From assembly GCF_005869855.1 (NCBI RefSeq), contig NZ_SZNH01000002.1, forward strand, positions 106,643 to 161,295: a DNA stretch of 54,653 nucleotides, written 5' to 3'. Under the pieces are notes generated by a model. It did not search any database and was not told the DNA's origin. It saw nothing but the letters and a program-made list of their open reading frames with translations. Shown piece by piece: positions 17,813 to 26,991 of this stretch. Each line of letters begins with the position of its first letter. Position 1 is the first letter of the stretch. The DNA comes from Nostoc sp. PA-18-2419 (GTDB taxonomy: Bacteria; Cyanobacteriota; Cyanobacteriia; Cyanobacteriales; Nostocaceae). Both the position numbers and the translations under genes were made by a program.

Positions 17813-18365
17813 TGCTTCACCTTCTTAACTTTGTACTGCTAGTACTTTTTAATTCTCCACATGGTGATAGGTGAATTTCGTGCAAAAAATGCTAGCAATT
17901 GCATCTTAACAAAACTTTAGCTCTTTCAGAAGACTGCCCAAACTTTTTATTTTTGAAGATTTGATGAATTTTCTAGAGGATTTGTCAAAGAAATTACTGA
18001 GGTTAAAATTATAACAAAGCTTGTGACACTTTAAATTTACGTAAATATCGTTGTTAAATTCCTCAATGAAATTAAAAATAGCCAAAAAACTAAATATTCA
18101 CAAACAGCCAATTTGTATAGCCTATCTTATGAAATTTCCAGAAAATATTTGAGAAAATTTACTGAAAAAATTACTATTTATATGCATCTATTTCAGTGCA
18201 TATACAAAAGGTAGTCAATCAATCATTCCGAGCTTACACTGAGAAAAAATAAAATCCCAAAATTGTTATCAAATAAAAAGACGTTATTTTTCCCTAAACC
18301 AGTGAAAGCTGTTGACAGGCGCTCGCACCTGCTCAATGTAAAGAAATGTTGTGATTCAGGTAGGG
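17813..18365. other. AT-rich intergenic region
   Basis: About 550 bases with no supported gene. It holds the promoter side of the 45-residue peptide gene and an inverted repeat TATGCA/TGCATA around 18180-18202. A 72-codon plus-strand frame at its right end overlaps the HDAC gene and looks spurious. Confidence 0.4.
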
Positions 18366-19319
18366 TTAAAGTAAACAATGTTCAATCGTGGCTAGAACCG
18401 ATTGAGAAAGTGCATCAAAATCATAGCCACCTTCTAAGCCAAAGAGAATTTTACGAGTTAGTCCTAGACAATAATCGGTAAACAAACCATAATCTTCTGA
18501 TTGCAAGTTGATACTTGCCAAAGGATCTGCTGCATTGGCATCATAACCAGCGCTGACAATCAGTAAATCTGGGCTAAAGTTAGCTAAAAACGGCACTACT
18601 TTTTTTTCAAATAACGGCTGATAGACTGCAATATCACTACCAGGAGGTATCGGTAAATTCAACACATTGTTGTGAAAGCCGCGTTCAGTTGCTCTGCCGG
18701 TACCAGGATAGCATGGATACTGATGTAGAGAACAATAGGCAATTTGTCGCTCGGCTTCAACTATTGCTTGAGTACCATTACCGTGATGTACATCCCAATC
18801 GAGAATGGCGACGCGATTAATTTGGGGTTGTTGTAAGGCAAAAAAAGCAGCGATCGCGGCGTTAGAAAACAGGCAAAAGCCCATACCTGCACTACTTTCG
18901 GCATGATGTCCTGGTGGACGCGCCAGTACAAAAGCCGGATTACCCGATTTTAATACAGCCTCAACTCCATCTAACCAAGCACTCACGGCCAACAAAGCCA
19001 CATCATAACTGCGCTCTGAAACTGGCGTATCTCCGTCCAAAGGGCCGCCGCCACTAGAGGCAATTTCCCGGACTTTTTTGATGTAAGCTGGCCTGTGAGC
19101 CTTAACTAACAAAGACATTAACTCTGGCTGCTCTAGTGCTGGTGTAGGCGATCGCCATGCAATTTTATTTGCAAACGTAGCTGCTTTTAGAGCGTTAGCG
19201 ATCGCCGTCAACCGTTCTGGTTTTTCCGGATGGTATTTTCCAGTCTTATGATCTAAAAATTCGTCGGAATAAATGACTGGCAGCATAGGGCGAAAAAGAA
19301 TACCAACACTGAATGCCAT
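18366..19319 (-). CDS. Histone deacetylase-family (acetylpolyamine amidohydrolase-like) protein
   Basis: 317 residues of the arginase/deacetylase fold. Zinc and catalytic motifs are complete: ARPPGHHAESSAGMGFCLFSN (catalytic His pair), ILDWDVHHGNGTQ (zinc Asp and His), SAGYDANAADPL (zinc Asp) and the FGLEGGYD Tyr. Bacterial members remove acetyl groups from polyamines, lysines or other amines. ATG 19319 has AAGGA close upstream; ATG 19286 (MLPVIYSDEF) fits the usual family N-terminus and is an alternative. Confidence 0.9.
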   Translation of the reverse strand: MAFSVGILFRPMLPVIYSDEFLDHKTGKYHPEKPERLTAIANALKAATFANKIAWRSPTPALEQPELMSLLVKAHRPAYIKKVREIASSGGGPLDGDTPVSERSYDVALLAVSAWLDGVEAVLKSGNPAFVLARPPGHHAESSAGMGFCLFSNAAIAAFFALQQPQINRVAILDWDVHHGNGTQAIVEAERQIAYCSLHQYPCYPGTGRATERGFHNNVLNLPIPPGSDIAVYQPLFEKKVVPFLANFSPDLLIVSAGYDANAADPLASINLQSEDYGLFTDYCLGLTRKILFGLEGGYDFDALSQSVLATIEHCLL

Positions 19320-19481
19320 TGTATCCTTACTTGTCTATAGCAGTCTGCTTTGGTTTTTGAACTTACTTGACTAGATGCACTTGCATTTGCAATCTTACTA
19401 TGCACTTGATTATGGGATAATAATTACGAATTACGTTAGCGCAGCGTTAGTCAGTCATCAAGTGTGATTACGAATTAGTAA

Positions 19482-20171
19482 TTATTTTGACAATTTGGTT
19501 ATTTTCAACATCTGATTTCCACCAGGTTGTAGTTCATATTCAACTTTTTCAATATTTATCTTGTAACCTTTTGCACTATAATATTTAACTATATTATCTA
19601 AATATTGCGAAGGCTTTGACATTAAAGTCATCAAGGGAAATATTCTGATTTCTTCAGCAATACGCAGCATTTCAGCCACTGAATTTAAGTGAAAATTATA
19701 ATCCAGATGGTCTGAATATAAAAACAATAAATGCGAACAAAGGGCTATGTCAAATTCTTGATTATGGGATGCTAAATTTGGCAATTCTCCAAATATATAT
19801 CTGTTATTCTGTTTGCCATTATCATAATCAGACAGAAATTTTTGAATAACTTTTACTCGACTTTGTCGCAAGTCATCTGGAGATTTATGATAGCTCCATA
19901 CCCAATCATTCGGTGTAGCCTTGACTTGGTTAATGATATTATCTATCACTTCATTAAATCTTTGCAATATTTCATTGCTGGAAAATTGGTAGAGTGGATC
20001 GACAGAAACTACACTTTTACCCTGATGTGTCATTTCCGCATTAAAACTTGCTGGACCATCCCCAACTCCAATAATTCTTTTATTTAAATCTGCATTTGTT
20101 AAATTGAATATTTTTATATATTCATCCATTGACCTGCCAAAAGGAACTATTTTATCTAAAATCATTGCCAT
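19482..20171 (-). CDS. Class I SAM-dependent methyltransferase-like protein
   Basis: 229 residues. NKRIIGVGDGPASFNAEM replaces the standard glycine loop, VVSVDPLYQF is the acidic beta-2 end, and FDIALCSHLLFLYSDHLDY matches motif IV/V. The VGDGPASF variant is seen in a bacterial family of unassigned methyltransferases. It lies 125 bases downstream of the phosphatase gene on the same strand. Substrate unknown. Confidence 0.75.
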   Translation of the reverse strand: MAMILDKIVPFGRSMDEYIKIFNLTNADLNKRIIGVGDGPASFNAEMTHQGKSVVSVDPLYQFSSNEILQRFNEVIDNIINQVKATPNDWVWSYHKSPDDLRQSRVKVIQKFLSDYDNGKQNNRYIFGELPNLASHNQEFDIALCSHLLFLYSDHLDYNFHLNSVAEMLRIAEEIRIFPLMTLMSKPSQYLDNIVKYYSAKGYKINIEKVEYELQPGGNQMLKITKLSK

Positions 20172-20246
20172 AGAGTTTACCTTGAATGAAATAACTTTCT
20201 AACTTACCTTCTCTAAAATTTCTTTTATCCAGGTTTCTTGCTCAAA

Positions 20247-20302
20247 GAGTAGCATTGGTTTTGAGCATTGTGAACAACCAATGTTGATACATTTTGCTAC
20301 TC
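20247..20302 (-). other. Two-helix RNA structure overlapping the phosphatase stop codon
   Basis: Outer arms GAGTAGC (20247-20253) and GCTACTC (20296-20302) and inner arms CATTGGTT (20253-20260) and AACCAATG (20276-20283), all perfect, form one coaxial hairpin. It covers the phosphatase stop codon at 20297-20299. No T-run follows, so it could be an attenuator or mRNA-end stabiliser. Confidence 0.55.
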
Positions 20303-20878
20303 GCGGCGGACTGTTAAACGGCAATTATTCAAAAGCATATCAAGGTCTTTTACAACTTTCAGAGGATTTTTGCCTCTAAATATAGCAGCGATCGCTGCTT
20401 CATAAGGATTTCTACCTGTTTTTTTAACCGCATTGATTGCAGTTTTATTTGATAATCCTCGGACACTAACTAGCCATGCCGCTAATACATGTCCAGTACG
20501 TCCTATGCCACCAGAACAGTGGATAACGACTTTCTCATTTTGCTGATCTGCTTCTATTAAAAAAGGAAGTATTTTCTGTGTGAGGGTTTCTAGATTCGAT
20601 AAATGGAAATCTGCAATCGGTGCCCAACAAACTAGTTGATTACCAAATTCCTGTCTGTATGTTCCGAGCAGATCCCAGTAAGAAGCTAGTTCTTGCTTTG
20701 GAAGAAGGCAACAAACTCGCTTAACACCTTGGTGTTTCATGAATTCTGTCCAATTCTCAACCATCTTATTAGTGTATCCAGGTCGCGCAGCACCAAAGAC
20801 TATTTGCTCGTTCTCACAAGCTGGGGCAAATTTATATGTCTTGAAGTGTCTGATTTCGGAATTTTGAAAGTTATTCAT
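20297..20878 (-). CDS. Tyrosine/dual-specificity protein phosphatase family protein
   Basis: 193 residues. The P-loop signature is complete: VIHCSGGIGRTGHVLAAWL (HCx5R) near residue 119, with a conserved downstream motif KTGRNPYEAA. An Asp in PIADFHLS is a candidate general acid. Members dephosphorylate phosphotyrosine/serine, phosphoinositides or RNA caps; the target is unknown. No clear Shine-Dalgarno site is seen before ATG 20878. Confidence 0.87.
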   Translation of the reverse strand: MNNFQNSEIRHFKTYKFAPACENEQIVFGAARPGYTNKMVENWTEFMKHQGVKRVCCLLPKQELASYWDLLGTYRQEFGNQLVCWAPIADFHLSNLETLTQKILPFLIEADQQNEKVVIHCSGGIGRTGHVLAAWLVSVRGLSNKTAINAVKKTGRNPYEAAIAAIFRGKNPLKVVKDLDMLLNNCRLTVRRE

Positions 20879-21221
20879 TAGTGTAATTAAATAGTTAGCT
20901 TTTTCTAGATGAAATTTATTATTTAACTAGAGCTTTAAAACTAAAAAATAGAGAACTTAAATTTGTATAAGTAATTAATCATACCATTATTAAATATTAC
21001 ATTTTGTTCATAATCAAATTTTTTAGAGAGAAATTGAAGTAAGTAAATGCCGAAAATAAATATATTATCCTGTATTCAATAGCAGTTTGGGCGATCGCTT
21101 GCAATCTGTGTTTGCGCTCGAACGATCAAAATTTGGCAATTGTCATCGGAATTGAGGCTCTCTATCACTAGGAACGGTAGAATATACCTAATTTTCGTAG
21201 CTTCAAAGCCGAACCATGACG
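20879..21221. other. Divergent intergenic region
   Basis: AT-rich at the left, with a GGGCGATCGCTTGC HIP1-bearing stretch at 21089-21104. No gene or clear structure seen. Confidence 0.35.
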
Positions 21222-21959
21222 ATGCATTCCATACTCCAACGTGCATTTACTAACCGCCGCGTCCTCAAAGTGATCGCCGGCTTAAATAATTTCGATGCCG
21301 CTAGCGTCGCCGCTACTGTCAAAGCTGCTGAATTTGGTGGTGCTACTTTCGTCGATATCGCTGCCGATCCTGCCTTGGTTCAGTTAGCTAAAAGTTTGAC
21401 AAAACTACCAATTTGTGTGTCAGCAGTAGAACCAGAGAAATTTGTTCCAGCTGTGGCAGCTGGTGCTGATTTAATTGAAATTGGGAATTTCGATTCTTTC
21501 TATGCTCAAGGACGCCGTTTTGATGCTTCAGAAGTACTAGCCTTAACTAAGCAAACCCGCGCTCTGTTTAGAGAAATAACCTTATCTGTCACCGTTCCTC
21601 ACATCCTGGAACTAGATCGACAGGTACAACTAGCAGAGGAACTGGTGAAAGCTGGAGCAGATATTATTCAAACCGAAGGTGGTACTAGCAGTAATCCAGT
21701 TCACCCTGGAACTCTAGGATTAATTGAAAAAGCTGCGCCTACCTTGGCAGCAGCTTATGAGATATCCTGTGCAGTGACAGTACCAATATTGTGTGCTTCA
21801 GGCATTTCTAGCGTTACTGCACCATTAGCGATCGCTGCTGGTGCTGCTGGTGTTGGCGTTGGTTCCGCCATCAACCAACTCAATAGCGAAGTCGCAATGA
21901 TTGCTGCTGTGCGTAGTTTGGTGGAAGCGTTAGCAACTGCAAATACAGTTAGGAGTTAG
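21222..21959 (+). CDS. ycf23: DUF561 protein, Ycf23 homologue
   Basis: 245 residues. Begins MHSILQRAFTNRRVLKVIAG and has the TIM-barrel-like repeats AAEFGGATFVDIAADP, AGADLIEIGNFDSFY, AGADIIQTEGGTSSNP and the phosphate-loop-like AAGAAGVGVGSAIN. This family is universal in cyanobacteria and encoded as ycf23 in some plastids; its reaction is not established. ATG 21222 is chosen; ATG 21216 adds only two residues. Confidence 0.88.
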   Translation: MHSILQRAFTNRRVLKVIAGLNNFDAASVAATVKAAEFGGATFVDIAADPALVQLAKSLTKLPICVSAVEPEKFVPAVAAGADLIEIGNFDSFYAQGRRFDASEVLALTKQTRALFREITLSVTVPHILELDRQVQLAEELVKAGADIIQTEGGTSSNPVHPGTLGLIEKAAPTLAAAYEISCAVTVPILCASGISSVTAPLAIAAGAAGVGVGSAINQLNSEVAMIAAVRSLVEALATANTVRS

Positions 21960-21972
21960 GAGCGATGAGTTA

Positions 21973-22018
21973 GGAGTTATGAGTTAACAGTTGAAGAAAC
22001 TTGTTAATTCATAACTCC
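21973..22018. terminator. Bidirectional stem-loop between convergent genes
   Basis: Arms of 16 bases (GGAGTTATGAGTTAAC and GTTAATTCATAACTCC, one mismatch) with a 14-base loop, between the DUF561 and DegT genes. It is built from GAGTTAGGAGTTA-type repeat units. Confidence 0.7.
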
Positions 22019-22046
22019 AAACTCCTACACTCCGAATTTCTGAGTT

Positions 22047-23195
22047 TTAACTCATAATTTCTTTAAGCGCATAAATCACCTGGTCTTGCTGTTGTTGTGT
22101 CAGTTCTGGGAACATAGGTAAAGATATGACTTCATGGCAAGCTTGCTCTGCCACTGGTAAGTCTCCAATTTGATAGCCCAGACTTTGATAAACTGGCTGC
22201 AAGTGTAGAGGGTAGGGGTAATAAACCATTGAACTGACGCCTTGCTCTTGCAATTGACTACGCACCCAATCTCGATATTTGGCGCTGGCACCATTTCGTC
22301 CTTCACCTGAGATGCGAATAGTGTATTGATTCCATACCCCAATACCCTCTGGTAGTTCTTGGGGCGGGACGATTCCCGGAATTTGACTGAGGAATTGATA
22401 GTAATAATTGGCAATCTCTCGCCGCCGTTCGTTCCAAATATCTAAATAACGCAGCTTAATTTGCAAAATAGCCGCTTGTAGAGCATCCAAGCGGCTATTT
22501 ACACCTATTTCCTCGTGTAAATATCGAATTTTACTTCCATGATCCCGTAATATTCGCAGTTTTGTGGCGATCGCTGGGTCGTTAGTCGTGATTGCTCCGC
22601 CATCGCCGCAACCACCAAGATTTTTGGTAGGGTAGAAACTAAAGCAACCAATATGTCCAATGCTTCCGACTTTTTGCTCGGCCCAAATTGTGCCTGTGGA
22701 TTGAGCGCAATCTTCAATTACTGATAAATTGTGAGAAATAGCGATCGCCATCAATGATGTCATATCCACTGGTTGCCCAAATAGGTGGACTGGGATAATC
22801 GCTTTGGTTTTTGGTGTAATCGCTGCTGTTATTTGCTCTACATCTAAGTTAAACGTAGTAGCATCAATATCAACGAAAACAGGTTTTGCACCCACAGCGC
22901 TAATCACTTCAGCAGTAGCGATAAAAGTGAAAGGGGTTGTAATCACTTCATCGCCTGCACCAATTCCTAACACTCGTAGAGCTAAATAAAGCGCATCGGT
23001 ACCAGAATTGCAAGCTATAGATTGACTAACACCATGATACGCGGCAAACTGTTGCTCAAAGCCTTCGACTAAGGGGCCGCCGATATAACGACCAGAAGCT
23101 AGAACTTCTAAAACTGCTGCACTTACTTCTGCTTCGATGCTGGTATATTGCTGCTTGATATCAAAAGCAGGGACGGGATTTACGCTTTGGATCAT
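22047..23195 (-). CDS. DegT/DnrJ/EryC1/StrS-family sugar aminotransferase
   Basis: 382 residues. PLP-dependent transaminase of nucleotide-linked keto-sugars. Visible: the GxY-like SGRYIGGPLVEGFE, CNSGTDALYLAL phosphate-binding stretch, VIEDCAQSTG (Asp to PLP nitrogen) and the Schiff-base lysine in SFYPTKNLGGCGDGGAI. The later RLDALQAAIL substrate loop is also present. No other nucleotide-sugar gene is adjacent, so the product sugar cannot be named. Confidence 0.92.
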   Translation of the reverse strand: MIQSVNPVPAFDIKQQYTSIEAEVSAAVLEVLASGRYIGGPLVEGFEQQFAAYHGVSQSIACNSGTDALYLALRVLGIGAGDEVITTPFTFIATAEVISAVGAKPVFVDIDATTFNLDVEQITAAITPKTKAIIPVHLFGQPVDMTSLMAIAISHNLSVIEDCAQSTGTIWAEQKVGSIGHIGCFSFYPTKNLGGCGDGGAITTNDPAIATKLRILRDHGSKIRYLHEEIGVNSRLDALQAAILQIKLRYLDIWNERRREIANYYYQFLSQIPGIVPPQELPEGIGVWNQYTIRISGEGRNGASAKYRDWVRSQLQEQGVSSMVYYPYPLHLQPVYQSLGYQIGDLPVAEQACHEVISLPMFPELTQQQQDQVIYALKEIMS

Positions 23196-23226
23196 GAGTT
23201 GTTATTATTTATCGGAGATACAAAGG

Positions 23227-23409
23227 ATGCACTTAGAGAGTCAATTTTTGCAGATTGAATTGTTAATCAAAGATCTGTTAAAAGACTATCGCCTAAATTA
23301 CGCATCTCTTAGGGTTTTTGCTGGAATTGTGGTGTATTCAACCGCAGATTTAATTTACAGGAAAGTAGTCTTACTAAGTGGTTGCCATGTTAAAGTTGTA
23401 CCATTTTGA
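23227..23409 (+). CDS. Possible small ORF, 60 residues
   Basis: Begins MHLESQFLQIELLIKDLLKD with GGAG nine bases upstream of ATG 23227. The rest (RVFAGIVVYSTADLIYRK) has no recognised family. It lies in the spacer between the DegT and FetB genes and could be non-coding. Confidence 0.25.
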   Translation: MHLESQFLQIELLIKDLLKDYRLNYASLRVFAGIVVYSTADLIYRKVVLLSGCHVKVVPF

Positions 23410-23518
23410 ATTTTAAATTGCTGAAGATAATATATATCAATCAAGAGCCAACACGTTGAATCAAAGTTCCTCTTATACGTGCTGCTTTGAGAAGAAAATA
23501 CCAGGAGATAGAAAACCC

Positions 23519-24295
23519 ATGCAGGAGCCAATCGAGCTAGATTTCGTGGATTTAGCTATTGCTTTAGGATTAATGGCGATCGCTATTGGTGTATCTAGCT
23601 GGGAAAAATTAGGACTAGAGTTGAACTTAGCCCTTGCTACTGGAAGAACCATCTTACAACTACTTGTATTGGGATACATCTTAGATTTCATCTTTGCTTG
23701 GAACAATGGTTGGGCAGTTTTAGCGATATTAGCAATCATGCTGACGATTACGGCGATTGTCGCACGAAATCGCATCAGTCAAAAAATTCCTGATGTATTG
23801 CCTTTGGTATGGGGTGCAATTTTTCTCAGTAGCGCCTTGACAGTGCTTTATACCAACTTCTTAATTCTTCAACCAGACAGATGGTATCAACCACAGTATG
23901 TGATTCCCTTAGCAGGGATAGTCATAGGTAATGCCATGAACGCAGCAGTGATCGCTGGGGAACGCCTTGTCAGCACGATTAATTCCAGCCAAGTGGAAAT
24001 AGAAACTCATTTGAGCTTAGGCGCAACACCAGAGCAAGCAGTTAGCCAGTACCGCAAAGACGCTATTAGGGTGGCATTGATTCCGACTATCAATCAAATG
24101 ATACTTATAGGTATGGTGGCAATACCAGGAATTACCACCGGACAGTTACTCGCTGGTGTCAAACCTTTAGATGCTGTGTCCTACGAAATTTTAATTACTT
24201 TCATGGTTGCTTTTGCTAACTTACTGACAACAGTTTTGTTGACTAAGGGATTGTATCGTCAGTTTTTTAACTCTGCCGCGCAGTTAATTAGGTGA
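23519..24295 (+). CDS. fetB: FetB-type ABC transporter permease (iron export family)
   Basis: 258-residue integral membrane protein with about seven hydrophobic spans, including LDFVDLAIALGLMAIAIGVSSW and the family-typical IPLAGIVIGNAMNAAVIAGERL and PGITTGQLLAGVKPLDAVSYEI loops. E. coli FetB works with ATPase FetA in iron export; no FetA-like gene adjoins here. AGGAG 11 bases before ATG 23519 favours this start over TTG 23456. Confidence 0.88.
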   Translation: MQEPIELDFVDLAIALGLMAIAIGVSSWEKLGLELNLALATGRTILQLLVLGYILDFIFAWNNGWAVLAILAIMLTITAIVARNRISQKIPDVLPLVWGAIFLSSALTVLYTNFLILQPDRWYQPQYVIPLAGIVIGNAMNAAVIAGERLVSTINSSQVEIETHLSLGATPEQAVSQYRKDAIRVALIPTINQMILIGMVAIPGITTGQLLAGVKPLDAVSYEILITFMVAFANLLTTVLLTKGLYRQFFNSAAQLIR

Positions 24296-24325
24296 AGCGT
24301 TAATATCTCAGAGTATTTCATCATC

Positions 24326-24350
24326 TTGCCCTGGTAAATCGAGGGCAATT
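24326..24350 (+). terminator. Stem-loop after fetB
   Basis: Perfect 7-base arms TTGCCCT and AGGGCAA with a 9-base loop, 30 bases after the stop; only a short T-run follows. Confidence 0.5.
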
Positions 24351-24406
24351 AATAGCAAATGACTTTTAACTTTTGACTTCCCCCTCGTAGGACGCACTTA
24401 ACTTTT

Positions 24407-26218
24407 CTATCCTCCTAAAGTCCGCGTATAAATTACCTGACCTTGCGAATCATAAAGGAAAACAGACAAATTGGCATTGTCACTAATTACAGCTAGGGCT
24501 TCTCGTAGGATTTGCAAGTGAGTGCTAAAGTCAACAGCAGTATCCAAATTATGTAAATTAGGATTAGCCAAGGTATTTTGTCTTAATTGGTCGTACTCAG
24601 GAGTTAACCGCACAATAATTCCTGCATTATCCATACTAAAAGTACAAATCCGAATTCCATTAACACAGGTTTTGTCTAAGTCAGTACGGGTTTGTTGCAA
24701 ACTACTAACAACTTGTAGTTTTTCTTGTACTTGTTTGAGGGCTGTTGAGTAGGGTTCGATTAAGGACTGAGCCGGAGTGGAGTACAAGCTATCTTGGGAA
24801 ACTTTTTTAACAGTTTCCAAAGCCTGCTCCCAGTATGTCGCCGCTGCTTGCCATTGGTTTTGTTGCTGATAGACTTTGGCTTGGTTGGCGATACTAACAG
24901 CTTGTTGGTAAGTTCTAGCAGCTAATTGTTCTTTAATAGTGCGATCGCGTGCTGCTACTAACTTAGGTTTATAATCTAACAACAACTTTTGGGCTTGTTG
25001 ATATGTGGGGCTAGTCTGGGGAATCACCCTCAAGGCATTAATGACTATCTGCCAGTTAGACTCCACTTTTTGCCAATCCTTCAAGGATTTAGCACTAGCT
25101 TGTCGGTTCTCGGCTGTATTTGCTACAGCTTTTGCTGCTGCTAGTTTTTTCAGCCATTTTTCTTCAATTAGTATCTGCTGATTCACAGCGTGCAAACTGA
25201 TACGATAGCTAAATAATTTTGCTTGCACTAGGGCATACAGTTCGCTATTAGGAGTTATAGCCTCCAGTGGTGCGATCGCCTGTCGCCATAAATGTTGTCT
25301 AGCTTGTATTTCTTCTAAACTACCTGCGGGAGTTTTAATTTTTTCTGCCGCCAAAGATGCGGTCTGCAAAGCCTTAACTACTTGGTCGATTTTTTCTGAC
25401 CGTCCAGTCAAATTTGCTTTGAGTTCTTCTGATACCTGGTAACGCGGCGACCAACTAGGAATTACGTTTAAGGCTGTGCTAGCCGCTGCAAGTCGCTGCT
25501 GCACTGCTACTAATTCTTTTTCTGACTTGGCGCGGCGCATCAATTCGGGGGATTGTGTTTTTAATTGCTCAGCAACTTCTATTTCTTTGCACTCAGACAT
25601 CATACAAGGGCGAGTCAGCAAATAGCCGCCAACGCCTAAAACGATAAATCCCACCAAGGCTACACCTACAAACAGAGGTTTGAGGCGTCCTGGTTTAGAA
25701 GCCGCTAAATTCGGTGCATCTGCAAATGGGTCAAATACTTCTTCTGGTTCAGTTTCATCAAATGATGGTAAATAGGTCAGAGCTGATGAGGCGGATGAAG
25801 AGTAGTCAGACAAAGCAGACAAGGAAGATATTGCTCCCTCATCTTTTTGCACTTCCTCATCTTCCCCTACTCCCCTTACTCCCCAAATCCCCATCTCCTT
25901 GTCTTCCCATCTTGTTCTTTGCTTGAGAGCTAGAAAACATTTGCTATAAGGAAGTTGTTCGCCAAAAACTCTGAGGAAACATTGCACTCGTTGCTCTCTG
26001 TAGGATGCTAAGGACTGAAGTACCTCCTCAATGACTGCAAAGATCACTTGAGCATCAACTATTACACTTGATGGGTGTTGAGTTAAAATCATTAGCTCGT
26101 CTTTATTGACGGCACATTTAACTTGAAACACTCCAGATGATGAGACTTCTACCAGCAATTGTTCCTGCAAAGTTTTAGCTAAAAGCTGTAAATCTTCCTG
26201 CTGGACTGCTACTTTCAT
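24407..26218 (-). CDS. Membrane-anchored coiled-coil protein, hypothetical
   Basis: About 603 residues. The N-terminal 110 residues form a small domain (VAVQQEDLQLLAKTLQEQLLVEVSS...). Then follows a low-complexity insert coded by C-rich intergenic-type repeats (25835-25912; residues about 100-130). One membrane span is KPLFVGVALVGFIVLGVGGYLL, followed by long helical repeats rich in Gln/Ala/Lys and a C-terminal domain ending SVFLYDSQGQVIYTRTLGG. ATG 26218 is chosen; a GTG at 26305 would add 29 residues. Function unknown; the helical part may scaffold or sense at the membrane. Confidence 0.7.
   Translation of the reverse strand: MKVAVQQEDLQLLAKTLQEQLLVEVSSSGVFQVKCAVNKDELMILTQHPSSVIVDAQVIFAVIEEVLQSLASYREQRVQCFLRVFGEQLPYSKCFLALKQRTRWEDKEMGIWGVRGVGEDEEVQKDEGAISSLSALSDYSSSASSALTYLPSFDETEPEEVFDPFADAPNLAASKPGRLKPLFVGVALVGFIVLGVGGYLLTRPCMMSECKEIEVAEQLKTQSPELMRRAKSEKELVAVQQRLAAASTALNVIPSWSPRYQVSEELKANLTGRSEKIDQVVKALQTASLAAEKIKTPAGSLEEIQARQHLWRQAIAPLEAITPNSELYALVQAKLFSYRISLHAVNQQILIEEKWLKKLAAAKAVANTAENRQASAKSLKDWQKVESNWQIVINALRVIPQTSPTYQQAQKLLLDYKPKLVAARDRTIKEQLAARTYQQAVSIANQAKVYQQQNQWQAAATYWEQALETVKKVSQDSLYSTPAQSLIEPYSTALKQVQEKLQVVSSLQQTRTDLDKTCVNGIRICTFSMDNAGIIVRLTPEYDQLRQNTLANPNLHNLDTAVDFSTHLQILREALAVISDNANLSVFLYDSQGQVIYTRTLGG
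25835..25912. repeat. C-rich mini-repeat inside the coiled-coil gene
   Basis: TTCCCCTACTCCCCTTACTC-type units identical in style to intergenic mini-repeats, read in-frame as an acidic Gly/Glu-rich insert. Confidence 0.65.
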
Positions 26219-26305
26219 AGAACTTTCGTACTGAATTTCTATATTGTTTTGATTATCTTTAAGGAGATGAAATGAACTTTTTGAATTTGTTGAATAAAGA
26301 TGCAC

Positions 26306-26991
26306 AGTTTAACCAACCACAGCCTGAAAATATAATCGAACAACTTTCTAACACAAATTCCAGCTTTTAACCAAAAATTAAAATATTAATGATTGTTCGC
26401 ATGAATACATTTTCAAGCTAGTAGATACAAGATTAGCTAATCTATCTGTAGGTATATATTTTTTGATAAAAAACGGGAACAATAGAATTTTTGAGCATTT
26501 TTACTGCATAATTCTATGACAATTAAATTTACAACAGCTAAGTAGAACGGTATAAATAAACCAAAGCATGTAAGGAAAATTAAAGTTAACTAAAATCCTC
26601 TTCTCTTCTGCCTTCTGTCCTCTATCCTCTGTTCTCTGCCCTCTACGTGATCTTAATGATAAATATTCACCCCGATTTACTTACTCTTTGGCAAGATTAT
26701 AGTTGCAGACAAATTGTGACAAAATTATCCACAAGTTAAGGAAATGTGGGAATGTCAGAGGTTTTTGACAGGTATGCTAGTTATCTTCTATGCTGGGAAG
26801 TCTACTGAGGAGATTAATTACATCTTCTGGGTAGGAAAATTAATTTGCCTCATCTGCTGAATTCGATAAAATTGATACGTAAAAAATAAGTTTTTCTAGT
26901 TGCCAAAAGTTTAATTATGTAATAAAAGTGCTGTCAAATATTTAGATAGTAGTAACCCTCAGCTTGGAAAGTGTCAATACAAGGTGTATCA
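26306..26991. other. Divergent intergenic region upstream of the SucC-like gene
   Basis: About 690 AT-rich bases. A pyrimidine-rich repeat (CTTCTGTCCTCTATCCTCTG type) occupies 26597-26647. No gene seen. AAGG precedes ATG 26992. Confidence 0.45.

Noticed and set aside
17602-17874. 90-codon plus-strand frame
   Set aside because: Its Leu/Phe-rich translation is the antisense of the 45-residue peptide gene, which has the better ribosome site.
18263-18481. 72-codon plus-strand frame
   Set aside because: Overlaps the 3' end of the HDAC-family gene and has no ribosome site or family resemblance.
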